From NCBI RefSeq assembly GCF_000373985.1, contig NZ_KB893078.1:1-41127 (forward strand): 41,127 nt of DNA, in the 5' to 3' direction. Each line of letters begins with the position of its first letter. The stretch's first letter is position 1. A program made the translations under genes and the position numbers. The DNA is from Desulfobacter curvatus DSM 3379. GTDB lineage: Bacteria > Desulfobacterota > Desulfobacteria > Desulfobacterales > Desulfobacteraceae. This document shows, in pieces, positions 33,449 through 41,127 of this stretch. Under the pieces are notes generated by a model, which saw only the letters and a list, made by a program, of their open reading frames with translations, was not told where the DNA came from and did no database searches.

Positions 33449-34375
33449 CTAACCGCTGAACACAACCGTCAATTGCGCACGGCGCTGGAAAGTTTTTGTT
33501 GCTGACTGCATTTTGGCTGCAAACTGATACTCGCCAGTTGAACCTATTTTAAAAATGTCGGGTTTCAAACCGTTTTTCACCATTTCATGAACAACATTTG
33601 CCGCCCGAGATGCGCCGAGTTCCAGATTAGAAGGATATTTGGGGGTATGAATGGGGTCCGGGTCGGCATATCCGTTGACATAAACTTTGACATCATAGGG
33701 CTTAAGGAACCGTGCCAATTTTTCTAAAAAGGATTTATATTCTTTGGCCAAAGTTGCGCTGCCCGAAGAAAAAAGAATCGGCAGGGTATTGTTGATCTTT
33801 GCACAACTTCCGTATGCTGGAATGACATCTACCCAATCTTCAAGGCCGGCTTTTTTAAGCGCTTGTTCAATGTCCGCAAGTTTTGTCACTACCTTGGATT
33901 TGTCGACGCCTTTTACGGAGACTTTCATGTCCGGTGTGGACTCAATCCGAATCTGGTTTGTGTTCTCTTCATGATTTTTTTTTATATGATAAATCTTCCG
34001 GTATTTTGCAGCAGTGCTGTTAAGATACTTTTTTTGCCGCTCAAGCTGAGAAATTTTCCTCTCTTTAAAATCAACTGATTCATGAAGCAACTGCGGAATG
34101 CTTCTTCCGGAATCAGATATGCGGCTTATTTTGACAATTAGCCACTCAAGGTCCTTACGCGTATCACGGAGTTGTTCATCCAAAACATCCAATTGACTTT
34201 TGTACTCTCCAAGGATTTCCTCCAGTTCTATTAGCGAATACGTTTGCGGATCAGGCTTGAATGTTTGATAAGCACCATTTGCAATGTTGGCATAATATAA
34301 GAATGTTATATACACAGGTATCAAAATAAACACGATCCTGCCTGGGAATATCGATTTCGAAAGAAGAGTTCCCAT
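33449..34375 (-). CDS. OmpA-family peptidoglycan-binding protein with N-terminal membrane anchor
   Basis: The 308-residue protein has one N-terminal hydrophobic segment (IVFILIPVYITFLYYANIAN). A predicted coiled-coil region follows at about 45-130 (LEEILGEYKSQLDVLDEQLR). A C-terminal OmpA/MotB-like domain starts near 200, with ILFSSGSATLAKEYKSFLEK, the peptidoglycan-binding region VNGYADPDPIHTPKYPSNLE and SRAANVVHEMV. The pairing of an inner-membrane or periplasmic anchor with a wall-binding domain suggests tethering of the envelope. It is followed by no clear terminator and lies 60 bases downstream of an LPP20-like lipoprotein gene on the same strand, so the two may form an operon. Confidence 0.85.
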   Translation of the reverse strand: MGTLLSKSIFPGRIVFILIPVYITFLYYANIANGAYQTFKPDPQTYSLIELEEILGEYKSQLDVLDEQLRDTRKDLEWLIVKISRISDSGRSIPQLLHESVDFKERKISQLERQKKYLNSTAAKYRKIYHIKKNHEENTNQIRIESTPDMKVSVKGVDKSKVVTKLADIEQALKKAGLEDWVDVIPAYGSCAKINNTLPILFSSGSATLAKEYKSFLEKLARFLKPYDVKVYVNGYADPDPIHTPKYPSNLELGASRAANVVHEMVKNGLKPDIFKIGSTGEYQFAAKMQSATKTFQRRAQLTVVFSG

Positions 34376-34435
34376 GCGGCCCCCTGTTAATAGTCTGTTA
34401 AATTGAAAACCGTCTTTGTACCAGAAATTGAACTA

Positions 34436-34909
34436 TTAGCTCTTATCTGCAATGCCCACAGGCCACCAAACCATACCTTGTTTCGAAAAATTAATTCTTA
34501 ACCTTAGCCGGGCCAAGGTGATGCCATAATCGGCCTGGGTAATTTCCATCACTTCGGTACCTCTTAACCAGGATTGTGTATGCAGCCGAATTGCATCCTG
34601 GCTCACCGTCCCCCTGCCCGCTTTCATATATGCATCCACATAAACGCCGCGTACTTTTTCAACCAGCTGCCGATATCCATCGGCAACGGCAGCACGCTCG
34701 GCCATGAGTATTGCTTCCCCTTTAGTTAATGCATTTTCAGGTTCAAGCCCCTTGCCCGTTACCTGAAACGTGACAACTTTTTGATTCACCGTGTTGTCTG
34801 CAGAAGGATCCAGAACGCCTCCCGGCCCTCCTCTCGAAAAATTCATATTAGTGCAGCCCCATACGGATAAAACAATTAAACATGACGACAAAGCCAATAA
34901 TTTCTTCAT
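34436..34909 (-). CDS. LPP20/FlgP-like lipoprotein
   Basis: The 157-residue protein has a lipoprotein-type signal (MKKLLALSSCLIVLSVWGC) with the candidate lipidated residue C19. The conserved core LMAERAAVADGYRQLVEKVR with VYVDAYMKAGRG is typical of LPP20/FlgP-like small lipoproteins. The preceding glycine-rich stretch (RGGPGGV) is likely a linker. Members of this family sit in the outer membrane, sometimes associated with the flagellar basal disk. No flagellar gene is in the window, so the link here is to the OmpA-like gene 60 bases downstream. A ribosome binding site (GAGAGGAG) precedes the ATG. Confidence 0.8.
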   Translation of the reverse strand: MKKLLALSSCLIVLSVWGCTNMNFSRGGPGGVLDPSADNTVNQKVVTFQVTGKGLEPENALTKGEAILMAERAAVADGYRQLVEKVRGVYVDAYMKAGRGTVSQDAIRLHTQSWLRGTEVMEITQADYGITLARLRLRINFSKQGMVWWPVGIADKS

Positions 34910-35088
34910 GGCATTTTTCTCCTCTCTGCAGTTAGCCGTTGCAAAATCAAATGCGCAACCATTGATTCACATCTTGTATTCATGTTAAAAATTAATCGTC
35001 AGGTAGGGCTTTAAACTTTAGAAACATTGCTTTTTCAACTTTAAAGTTAGAATAAAGCCAACAACCCACGGTTAAAACGGACAATTAA

Positions 35089-35694
35089 ATGCAATCTAAT
35101 TTTAAAACTCATTTAAAAACCTATTCAATAAAAGCTTACTCAAAATTCATACCTTGTTTCACAAAAAAAAATGGCCGGCTGTTCACCACAGGTATGTTTC
35201 TGGTTCTAATATGCTTGAAATCCCTTGTTGCCGGGGATCTCAAAGGAATTTCCACCTATTACATTCGATTCGACCTTAAAAGCTCCAGCCAGCGGATCAC
35301 CGACGGAAAACTGACAATGGTGCCGGCATATGAGGAGTTCAGGGCGGCAAAATTTTCTTATTTTCCGATATCCGGCATCATCCCGGCCCTGCCCCAGGAA
35401 ACGGCCCGAACCATTGAAGCCAAAGTAAAACAAAATGCCTTTATTCAACTATTAGAGCAAAAGGGGTTAAAATCGGTAACAACCTTGAATTATGATACGA
35501 TTGTCAGTTATGAAGGCTGTGTCCAGGTGCCTATTACCCTGCTTATTTCGCCGTATGATGATAAAAACAAAGGATATCCATATACTGCCCGGGTGCTCTT
35601 CAGCCCGTTAAGCTTTCCGGATCAGTGGGAATCATTGCGTCGACGGTTTAAAATGAAAGAGATTCTTGATAATTTTTTCCTTTTCTTCCAATAA
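35089..35694 (+). CDS. Uncharacterised exported or membrane-anchored protein
   Basis: The 201-residue product is not recognised. Basic residues 1-29 precede a hydrophobic segment (LFTTGMFLVLICLKSLVAG, about 31-49), which may be a long signal peptide or anchor. The remainder mixes strands and helices (STYYIRFDLKSSSQRITDGK; ETARTIEAKVKQNAFIQLLE; PITLLISPYDDKNKGYPYTA) and could be a small periplasmic domain. The start has only a weak GGA before it, so an internal Met36 is an alternative. It is divergent from the LPP20/OmpA pair and ends just before intergenic repeat copy B. The upstream gap contains an inverted repeat around AACTTTAAAGTT near 35037-35049. Confidence 0.6.
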   Translation: MQSNFKTHLKTYSIKAYSKFIPCFTKKNGRLFTTGMFLVLICLKSLVAGDLKGISTYYIRFDLKSSSQRITDGKLTMVPAYEEFRAAKFSYFPISGIIPALPQETARTIEAKVKQNAFIQLLEQKGLKSVTTLNYDTIVSYEGCVQVPITLLISPYDDKNKGYPYTARVLFSPLSFPDQWESLRRRFKMKEILDNFFLFFQ

Positions 35695-35758
35695 CAGCCA
35701 TGGGCGGACCTGGCCTATCAACACCCAGGCTCATCCCACAACAAACAATGAAAGTAAT
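35693..35758 (+). repeat. Intergenic repeat element, copy B, left part (split by IS66)
   Basis: TAACAGCCATGGGCGGACCT is 14 bases identical and then nearly identical to copy A at 14324. The element continues to AAAGTAAT at 35751-35758, where the IS66 element is inserted. Its other half resumes at 37442-37460 (AAAGTAATTCAACAACTTA). Joining the halves and removing one target duplication gives a 77-base element ending GTAATTCAACAACTTA, just as in copy A. The first bases overlap the stop codon of the preceding gene. Confidence 0.6.
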
Positions 35759-37441
35759 GTAACTTCTCAATAAGTGTGGGGAACAAATAAAAAATCGATA
35801 GACATTGTTCTTTTTGTGTACTTATATTCACCGCATGAAAACGATCGGGCAAATACTCAAAATGGCTAAAGATGAAGAATCTCCTATAATCTCAGAGTTG
35901 ATAGACTATATCAAACAGCAAGGGGACATGATTCAAAAATTGAAAGATGAGCTTGCCGAATTAAAAGGCCAGAAGGCCAAACCCAAAATCAAACCTTCAA
36001 ATCTTGATAAGAAAACAGCCATAAAAAGGAAAAACACTCAGGATAAAAAACGACCGGGTTCCCAAAAGAGATCAAAGACAAAGCAACTCGAGATTAATGA
36101 GGACAAAATTGTCCAGCCGGATTTAATCCCTGCCGGCAGCGAATTTAAAGGGTATCAGGATTTCATCGTCCAAGATCTCATCATAGGAAACTGGAACATC
36201 CGATATCGAAAAGCTCGATATAGAACCCCCAACGGGGGCTATATTGTCGGCGGGTTGCCGGATCATGTTTCTCAAAATCATTTTGGTTCTACTTTGACAG
36301 CCTTTATATTGTATCAATACTATCATGGCCATGTTACCCAACCGTTGATTCTTGAGCAACTGCGAGAGTATGGCATCAGTATTTCAAGCGGGCAGATCAA
36401 TTCGATCATCACCGAAAATAAAGATCAATATCATGCAGAAAAAGATGAAATCTTATCTGCGGGATTAAAATTTTCAAGCCATATTAATGTGGATGATACC
36501 GGTGCCAGGCATAATGGGAAAAATGGTTACTGCACCCATATCGGTAATAACTTTTTCGCCTGGTTTAAAAGTACCGACAGCAAAAGCAGAATCAATTTCC
36601 TCCAGTTATTGCGGTGCAACCATGAAGATTATGTGATTAACGACGCTGCCATTGAATATATGAAACATCAGCGGCTTCCCAAGTACCAACTGGAAAAATT
36701 TCAAAATCAGTGTTTTTCAACTGAACGCAACTGGAAATCATTTTTGTTTCAGAACAAAATCCGTAAAAAACGCCACAAAAGGATTGCAACCGAGGGAGCT
36801 CTTCTGGGCAGCCTGCTTGATCATGGCTGGAATCATGATCTTGCCATAATCAGTGATGATGCAGGTCAGTTCAATATCTTGACCCATGCTTTATGCTGGG
36901 TCCATGCAGAAAGAACAATCCAGAAATTAATCGGTTTTACACAAAAACGAAAGGATCAAATTGAGTCGGTCCGATCCGATATATGGGATTTATACTCTGA
37001 TTTAAAAAAATATCAGCAAGGCCCGACAAGGGGAGCAAAGTCGGACCTCAATAAACGGTTTGATAATATTTTTGGACAAAAAACCGGTTATGCGGCGTTA
37101 GACCTGGCCCTAAACAGAATCCTCAAAAACAAGTCTGAACTGTTGTTGGTTCTTGAGAGGCCTGATATTCCATTGCATAACAATTTGAGCGAAAGCGATA
37201 TCCGGGAATATGTCAAGAAACGAAAAATCAGTGGTTCAACCAGAAGCCCTGCGGGGAGGACCTGCCGAGACACCTTTACAAGTATTAAAAAGACTTGCAG
37301 AAAATTAGGGGTTTCGTTTTGGGATTACCTGATAGATCGGATTGAGACCAGAAAAAATATCCCCTCCCTTTCGGATTTAATGGTAAGGAAAATGGAAGAA
37401 CAAATTTTGTAATTCCTAACCCTGATTTATTGAGAAGTTAC
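35759..37441 (+). mobile_element. IS66-family insertion sequence with 8-bp target duplication
   Basis: The 1683-base element is bounded by perfect 15-base inverted repeats, GTAACTTCTCAATAA at 35759-35773 and TTATTGAGAAGTTAC at 37427-37441. It is flanked by the direct repeat AAAGTAAT at 35751-35758 and 37442-37449. Inverted repeats starting GTAA and 8-bp duplications are characteristic of IS66. Only one ORF, the large transposase, is present, so this belongs to the short group lacking the tnpA and tnpB accessory genes. Its intact ends and duplication indicate a recent insertion, inside intergenic repeat copy B. Confidence 0.93.
35835..37412 (+). CDS. tnpC: IS66-family transposase
   Basis: The DDE transposase is about 525 residues from the ATG at 35835. 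A TTG at 35805 would add ten residues of no family character. N-terminal coiled coil IKQQGDMIQKLKDELAELKG is followed by a basic linker. Family motifs are INVDDTGARHNGKNGYCTHI (first catalytic aspartate), LAIISDDAGQFN, the zinc/His segment LTHALCWVHAERTIQKL and the C-terminal VLERPDIPLHNNLSESDIRE with KRKISGSTRSPAGRTCRDTF. No stop or frameshift interrupts it, so the protein appears intact. It occupies nearly the whole element between the inverted repeats. Confidence 0.95.
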   Translation: MKTIGQILKMAKDEESPIISELIDYIKQQGDMIQKLKDELAELKGQKAKPKIKPSNLDKKTAIKRKNTQDKKRPGSQKRSKTKQLEINEDKIVQPDLIPAGSEFKGYQDFIVQDLIIGNWNIRYRKARYRTPNGGYIVGGLPDHVSQNHFGSTLTAFILYQYYHGHVTQPLILEQLREYGISISSGQINSIITENKDQYHAEKDEILSAGLKFSSHINVDDTGARHNGKNGYCTHIGNNFFAWFKSTDSKSRINFLQLLRCNHEDYVINDAAIEYMKHQRLPKYQLEKFQNQCFSTERNWKSFLFQNKIRKKRHKRIATEGALLGSLLDHGWNHDLAIISDDAGQFNILTHALCWVHAERTIQKLIGFTQKRKDQIESVRSDIWDLYSDLKKYQQGPTRGAKSDLNKRFDNIFGQKTGYAALDLALNRILKNKSELLLVLERPDIPLHNNLSESDIREYVKKRKISGSTRSPAGRTCRDTFTSIKKTCRKLGVSFWDYLIDRIETRKNIPSLSDLMVRKMEEQIL

Positions 37442-37491
37442 AAAGTAATTCAACAACTTATTGGAACTTTTATATAAACACTTTAAAAAAC

Positions 37492-38850
37492 ATGAAAAAT
37501 AAAATCCAACTATATCTTTGCTCGACAGGTTGTTACGGAATAAATAATTTTTCCAAGTTCAAGGCGGAAAATAAATTTGGCCACAGGCATACATGCAGTA
37601 TTCCGAGGACCAAATTTATTTCTCCAACGCAGAAATTGGGGAAATTAGCATTCCGTAACAGCCTGTCGACTATTTTGGTTCTTTTTCTGACCCTTTCAAC
37701 ATCGTTGTGTGTTTGGGCCCAAACATCGGGCATTATTCTGTCCGATGATGAGGGCAAAACGATTTATGCAAAGAATCCGGATAATCCTTTAATCCCTGCA
37801 TCAACTTTGAAGATACTGACCAGCCTTGCGGCAATTAAAACGTTAGGCCCGGATTTCCATTTCCAGACATGGGCCTGTTACGACGAAACGACTTGTGACC
37901 TTTACCTGAAGGGATTTGGAGATCCTTTGTTTATCTCCGAGGAGATAAACAAGTTTGCACATCAAATATCACACCATCTTTTCAAACAGGTATCTGAAGG
38001 AATTATCCCATCTGCGGTTATCCGGGATATCATTGTGGACCAAACCTATTATGCGCCCCACATTACAATCCCCGGTGCCGGGTCCTCCTCCAATCCCTAT
38101 GATGCCACAAACGGAGCGCTGTGTGCCAATTTTAACACAATTTTTCTAAAATGGGACCGCCGGAACAGACAATATATCTCTGCTGAAAGGCAAACCCCAT
38201 TTCCGGACATTCTGGCACGGCAGATTACGCCCGGCTCAAAAAAAGCAGACAGAATTCTTCTGTCCCATGATCTTCGTCAAGATTACCCGGGCATACTGAT
38301 GCACTATTTTTTAAAGGAACCCGGGGTTAAGGTGACAGGGTCAGTCCGGACGGGTAAATTTATAGGTTCTGATGAAGGCTGCATTGTTTACACATCCGCC
38401 TTTAGCCTGGCAGACATTATTGAAAAATTACTGAAATTTTCAAACAACTTTATTGCCAACCAGCTGATGCTAACCATGGGAGCCCGCACCTTCGGCCCGC
38501 CGGCCACCCTTGAAAAAGGAACCGCTGTCCTGAACAAATTTGCAGAAGAAACACTGGGGTTAAGAAATGTTGCGATTGTTGAGGGCTCCGGCCTGTCCCG
38601 GCGCAACCAATTAACGCCTGGTCAGATGAAAGATATTCTTATTGCTTTTATGCCCTGGTATGAATTGTTAAGAAAAGATGAAAATGAATTTTATAAAACC
38701 GGTACGCTGTCGGATGTTAGAAGCCGTGCAGGATTTATTCGTGGAAAGAATAACCGACTTTACCCCTTTGTGATCATGCTGAATCAAACCAGCACCGGAT
38801 ATGATGCCATCAGGCGTATGCTCAAGGGAAAGGTGGACTTAGCGCCTTAA
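37492..38850 (+). CDS. dacB: PBP4-type D-alanyl-D-alanine carboxypeptidase/endopeptidase (S13 family)
   Basis: The protein (452 residues from the first ATG) has the three penicillin-binding motifs: S104-T-L-K107 in IPASTLKIL, S317-N-N319 in KFSNNFIANQ and K402-T-G404 in YKTGTLSD. The S13 pattern VEGSGLSRRNQLTP is also present. It would trim peptidoglycan stem peptides or crosslinks in the periplasm. Residues about 52-76 (LAFRNSLSTILVLFLTLSTS) form the real signal peptide. Codons 11-60 lie in a 148-base palindrome and are probably not native coding sequence, so the true start may be a downstream TTG such as that before GKLAFRN near 37635. The IS66 element 50 bases upstream may have separated the gene from its promoter. 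Confidence 0.85.
   Translation: MKNKIQLYLCSTGCYGINNFSKFKAENKFGHRHTCSIPRTKFISPTQKLGKLAFRNSLSTILVLFLTLSTSLCVWAQTSGIILSDDEGKTIYAKNPDNPLIPASTLKILTSLAAIKTLGPDFHFQTWACYDETTCDLYLKGFGDPLFISEEINKFAHQISHHLFKQVSEGIIPSAVIRDIIVDQTYYAPHITIPGAGSSSNPYDATNGALCANFNTIFLKWDRRNRQYISAERQTPFPDILARQITPGSKKADRILLSHDLRQDYPGILMHYFLKEPGVKVTGSVRTGKFIGSDEGCIVYTSAFSLADIIEKLLKFSNNFIANQLMLTMGARTFGPPATLEKGTAVLNKFAEETLGLRNVAIVEGSGLSRRNQLTPGQMKDILIAFMPWYELLRKDENEFYKTGTLSDVRSRAGFIRGKNNRLYPFVIMLNQTSTGYDAIRRMLKGKVDLAP
37522..37669 (+). repeat. 148-bp imperfect palindrome over the 5' end of dacB
   Basis: TCGACAGGTTGTTACGGAAT at the left matches the reverse complement of ATTCCGTAACAGCCTGTCGA at the right with one change. Further in, TTTCCAAGTTCAAGGCGGAA and AATAAATTTGG face CCAAATTTATTTCTCC and AACGCAGAAATTGGGGAAAT. 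The centre is a 29-base loop including GGCATACATGC. The structure is the size and shape of a MITE or REP-type dispersed palindrome. No transposase is inside it and no target duplication was identified. Confidence 0.65.
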
Positions 38851-39069
38851 CGGTGGTCACGATTAAGGGAGCGCATGCTCACAAAGTTGCCATAGATACC
38901 GTATTTCTTACTTCTGCTCAAATTCATAGTCTGCTTGTGACTCACAAATTCTGTCAGGCATATTCCTTTTAATTAATCCGATTATCATAGAAACTGTCTC
39001 CTTCAGTATTTGCTTTCCCTGTTGATTACTTCTTTTTCTTTGAACTTAGCGCGCTAACGCGCGGACTTT

Positions 39070-39400
39070 TTAATCTCGAACAAATTCCATAGTTTCGTTA
39101 TTGCATCCAGGGCATCCAAGTACCGGCATAAAGCCATCAGAATACCGGCCCTCAAATTTAGCCATTCCTATCTCAACATCAATTATCGCTTCATTTACCT
39201 TCATCTCACAATGGCAATGGGAACAACGATAACTGTACTCCTCCGGAGGAGGGCCGAACGGTATGTCCTCCCCCTCTATCAACTTTTTTTTGCTCAATTT
39301 TCACTTCCTCTAAAGTCGAAAAAATATCATACAGATTACCGTATTTGGGATGCCATATCGACATCAATTCCATAATGTTTTCGCAATATTGACACCTCAT
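39070..39400 (-). pseudogene. Zinc-ribbon protein, frameshifted at an A-run; likely transposase tail
   Basis: Two overlapping - strand frames read as one protein broken near 39290. The upstream frame has RCQYCENIMELMSIWHPKYG and NLYDIFSTLEEVKIEQ. The downstream frame has LIEGEDIPFGPPPEEYSYRC with SHCHCEMKVNEAIIDVEIG and VLGCPGCNNETMEF. The junction is a run of seven A residues, where one inserted base or a +1 shift would join them. Three Cys-x2-Cys pairs suggest zinc binding. The upstream frame stays open back to about 39459, reading PPAQVEKYRERYQEISGIDP just before the first cysteines. This arrangement resembles the C-terminal tails of IS91-type transposases, so this may be the 3' relic of one. 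The downstream part alone (TTG start, 75 residues) could still be translated. Confidence 0.45.
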
Positions 39401-39461
39401 GGGATCTATCCCACTGATTTCCTGATATCTTTCCCGATATTTTTCGACCTGTGCGGGTGGC

Positions 39462-40190
39462 TTAAGCAGCCAGCTTGAAATCTAAGCTCTTTGTTTCAAA
39501 CCATTTTTCATTTTCTTTATTTCTTTTTATGGCCGTGATTGTTGCCAATCCAACTGAACCCGCTTTTGACCAACTCATTCCATTGTGTTTTTGACGGCTT
39601 GAGACGACAAGGTCATTCATTTTTTCACCGATAGCACTGGAGTTACATAAACCCAGTTCTTTCCTTACCGCATAGCAGGGAATATACGGTTTATTCCTTT
39701 TCAAATAAGCAATCAGTTTATCTAATTTTTCCACTTGCTTTATGGAATCTTTATCGATTGCCTCCAAATGGCCTACAGCTTCATCAATTAACCCATACCA
39801 CAACAGCGGCTTAAGATTATCAAGAATTTCGTTACGGATGAATCGTCCCTTAAGCGCCAGGCTCAATTGTTCTTTGCATTTCTTTTCCAAATGATACCAA
39901 TCAAGGATGACACCAATATTCCCATACCAACTGAACCAGTTAAAAATGGAATCGTTTAGTATTTTATGACCGTCGGTGAAGAACTGGATACGGTCGCCTA
40001 TCAAATCATTATGGAACAGAAAAGCTGTTAAAAATAACAAGACATATTTTGTGCCAGGGCCATTCAACACATATTTACCCGCATGTGCTTTGGATATGTG
40101 AGCAATGGTGTTGTGGATATATTTCCGTTTTCCTCGTTCCAATTTGATATCGCCGGGACGGAACTCTTCTTGTTTCTTTACTCAACTTTC
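39462..40190 (-). pseudogene. C-terminal part of a DDE-type (UPF0236/ISLre2- or ISKra4-like) transposase
   Basis: The clean ORF is 39462-40142 (226 residues from an internal methionine). The frame extends upstream through VKKQEEFRPGDIKLERGKRK to an in-frame TGA near 40180, so the normal N-terminal half is missing. Recognisable strings are YIHNTIAHISKAHAGKYVL, IQFFTDGHKILNDSIFNWFS, GVILDWYHLEKKCKEQLSLA, IPCYAVRKELGLCNSSAIGE and QKHNGMSWSKAGSVGLATIT. These are typical of the second half of transposases in this group, with catalytic acids in FTDG and ILDWYHL. The N-terminal half ends where the 40235-40864 element begins, so that insertion probably removed it. The exact family assignment is uncertain. 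Confidence 0.6.
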
Positions 40191-40309
40191 TGACATTAAA
40201 TATAGAACATAACAGACTGAATTTATAAAAAATATTGCGGGATTCGCTATCTATGATATACTATAGTTCGACCAAAAACATAGAAATCAAAGAAAGGAAT
40301 CTCGCTAAA

Positions 40310-40864
40310 ATGAATACTACCCCGCTCGAAGATCAAAATCAAACCCTTGCCCATGAAAAACTTGGAGTCTTTAGTTCGTACTTTGCCAAATTAAAAGTTG
40401 GGAGCCTTTTGAACCGGTCTGGAATAGTGAAGACTAAAGGAGCTTCACCATTAGAGATTTTTACAATCATTTTCAACCTGTCGTTCGTTGGCAAAAATTT
40501 TTATGAGGGTATTGTTCGGAACCGACAGATTAAAATCGGCAAAGATGCTGTATACAACTTCCTCAATTCATCGACTTATAATTGGCGGCGCTTTACTCTA
40601 ATCCTTTTTTCGAAAATTTATCTTCTCATCAGAAGGCTTCTCGATGATAATTCACCTGAAGAAGTTTTGATTTTTGACGACTCCCCCTATGATCGCAGTC
40701 GCTCCAAAAAAGTTGAACTACTGGCCAAGGTGTTCGATCATTCGACCATGAAATTTTTAAAAGGATTTCGACTGCTCACCCTCGGCTGGTCTGATGGTAA
40801 TAGTTTTTTGGGAATTGACTTTGCTCTTTTATCTTCTGCAAAACAGAAAAATCGATACAATTGA
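40310..40864 (+). pseudogene. N-terminal part of an IS4-type transposase, C-terminus missing
   Basis: From the ATG at 40310 (AGGA eleven bases before) the frame encodes 184 residues and stops at 40862-40864. A TTG at 40235 is a possible but unlikely start. The sequence carries the first half of an IS4-like transposase: GSLLNRSGIVKTKGASPLEI, GKDAVYNFLNSSTYNWRRFT, VLIFDDSPYDRSRSKKVELL (first catalytic aspartate), FDHSTMKFLKGFRLLTLGWS and ALLSSAKQKNRYN. Family members run to more than 400 residues, and the rest is absent. The sequence after 40864 does not continue the family in any frame I could follow. Confidence 0.65.
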
Positions 40865-40959
40865 GAGCAATCACAAAAATTCATGGAAAAGATGAAGATA
40901 ATTTGCAAGATATGCAAGGTTTGAGGCAGAAGCTCCTCCGTTTATCTCGCAAATAATCA

Positions 40960-41127
40960 ATGGAAACTCCTGCCTCCCCACCCATTAACAGGGCAGGAGA
41001 TATGCTATCAGAAGCACTAAAAAACGAAAGCCTTTTTCGGGATCTATACAAAATAGATCTGGCAACAGCTGAACAGTATCGGCAAATGAAGTGCCCTCAC
41101 TGCCAGGGGCCACTGTATTATGCAAAT
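40960..41127 (+). CDS. Zinc-ribbon protein of unknown function, 5' part only
   Basis: A frame of 56 codons runs from an ATG at 40960 off the window end. It begins METPASPPINRAGDMLSEAL and has a Cys-x2-Cys zinc-ribbon start in MKCPHCQGPLYYAN. Proteins of this type often sit beside transposases in Proteobacteria, consistent with the surrounding relics. There is no convincing ribosome binding site, so the start is provisional. Confidence 0.4.
   Translation, partial: METPASPPINRAGDMLSEALKNESLFRDLYKIDLATAEQYRQMKCPHCQGPLYYAN

Noticed and set aside
39046..39075. GCGCG-CTAA-CGCGC hairpin followed by a T-run as a terminator for dacB
   Set aside because: The stem is only five pairs, it lies about 200 bases past the stop codon and the T-run is separated from the stem.

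Overview
The window reads as accessory chromosome from a Gram-negative, probably sulfate-reducing Desulfobacterales-type bacterium (Desulfobacterota). This is inference from its content: secreted DUF4214/RTX proteins, a PrtD-type type I secretion operon, a TonB-dependent receptor, an NtrC-type two-component system, an ABC-type polysaccharide exporter and several IS families. No rRNA, tRNA or housekeeping marker is present to confirm it.

Layout. (1) 1-770: the right end of an IS21-family element (istB 3' end) abuts the 3' remnant of a MopE-like/DUF4214 gene. (2) 827-7028: a DUF4214-RTX protein on the + strand, then on the - strand a small DUF6447-like protein and a 1227-residue, cysteine-free, acidic S-layer-like protein. 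A perfectly spaced sigma-54-like promoter precedes the S-layer-like gene. (3) 7329-14195, - strand: a surface-polysaccharide cluster with Wzm-like permease, a 52-residue membrane protein, a GT4 transferase, Wzt-like ATPase with carbohydrate-binding tail, a DUF4214-methyltransferase fusion and a double GT4 protein. (4) 14392-15741: an exported tandem CAP-like protein. (5) 15918-30898, - strand: a long co-directional run with a substrate-binding protein, histidine kinase, NtrC-type regulator, TonB-dependent receptor, TolC, a 67-residue membrane protein, three consecutive PrtD-like ABC exporters, HlyD and a GT4 transferase. (6) 31131-32810: a DUF4214 protein carrying about nine 31-residue calcium-type repeats. 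(7) 32990-35694: a decayed IS3 transposase, an OmpA-like protein, an LPP20-like lipoprotein and an unknown exported protein. (8) 35759-38850: an IS66 element with its 8-bp target duplication, then a PBP4-type D,D-carboxypeptidase whose 5' end is occupied by a 148-bp palindrome. (9) 39070-41127: a graveyard of truncated transposases and zinc-ribbon ORFs.

How it may work together (inference). The TolC-ABC-ABC-ABC-HlyD machine probably exports the DUF4214/RTX proteins, which share N-terminal DUF4214 modules and short hydrophobic acidic C-terminal tails. The glycosyltransferases, DUF4214-methyltransferase and Wzm/Wzt exporter would build a surface glycan, and DUF4214 links the two halves. The substrate-binding/kinase/NtrC module at the head of the secretion run could control the sigma-54-like promoter of the S-layer-like gene. 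The most unusual points are the three tandem exporters, one lacking the switch histidine, the two small coupled membrane proteins, and the DUF4214 module shared by secreted proteins and a cytosolic methyltransferase.
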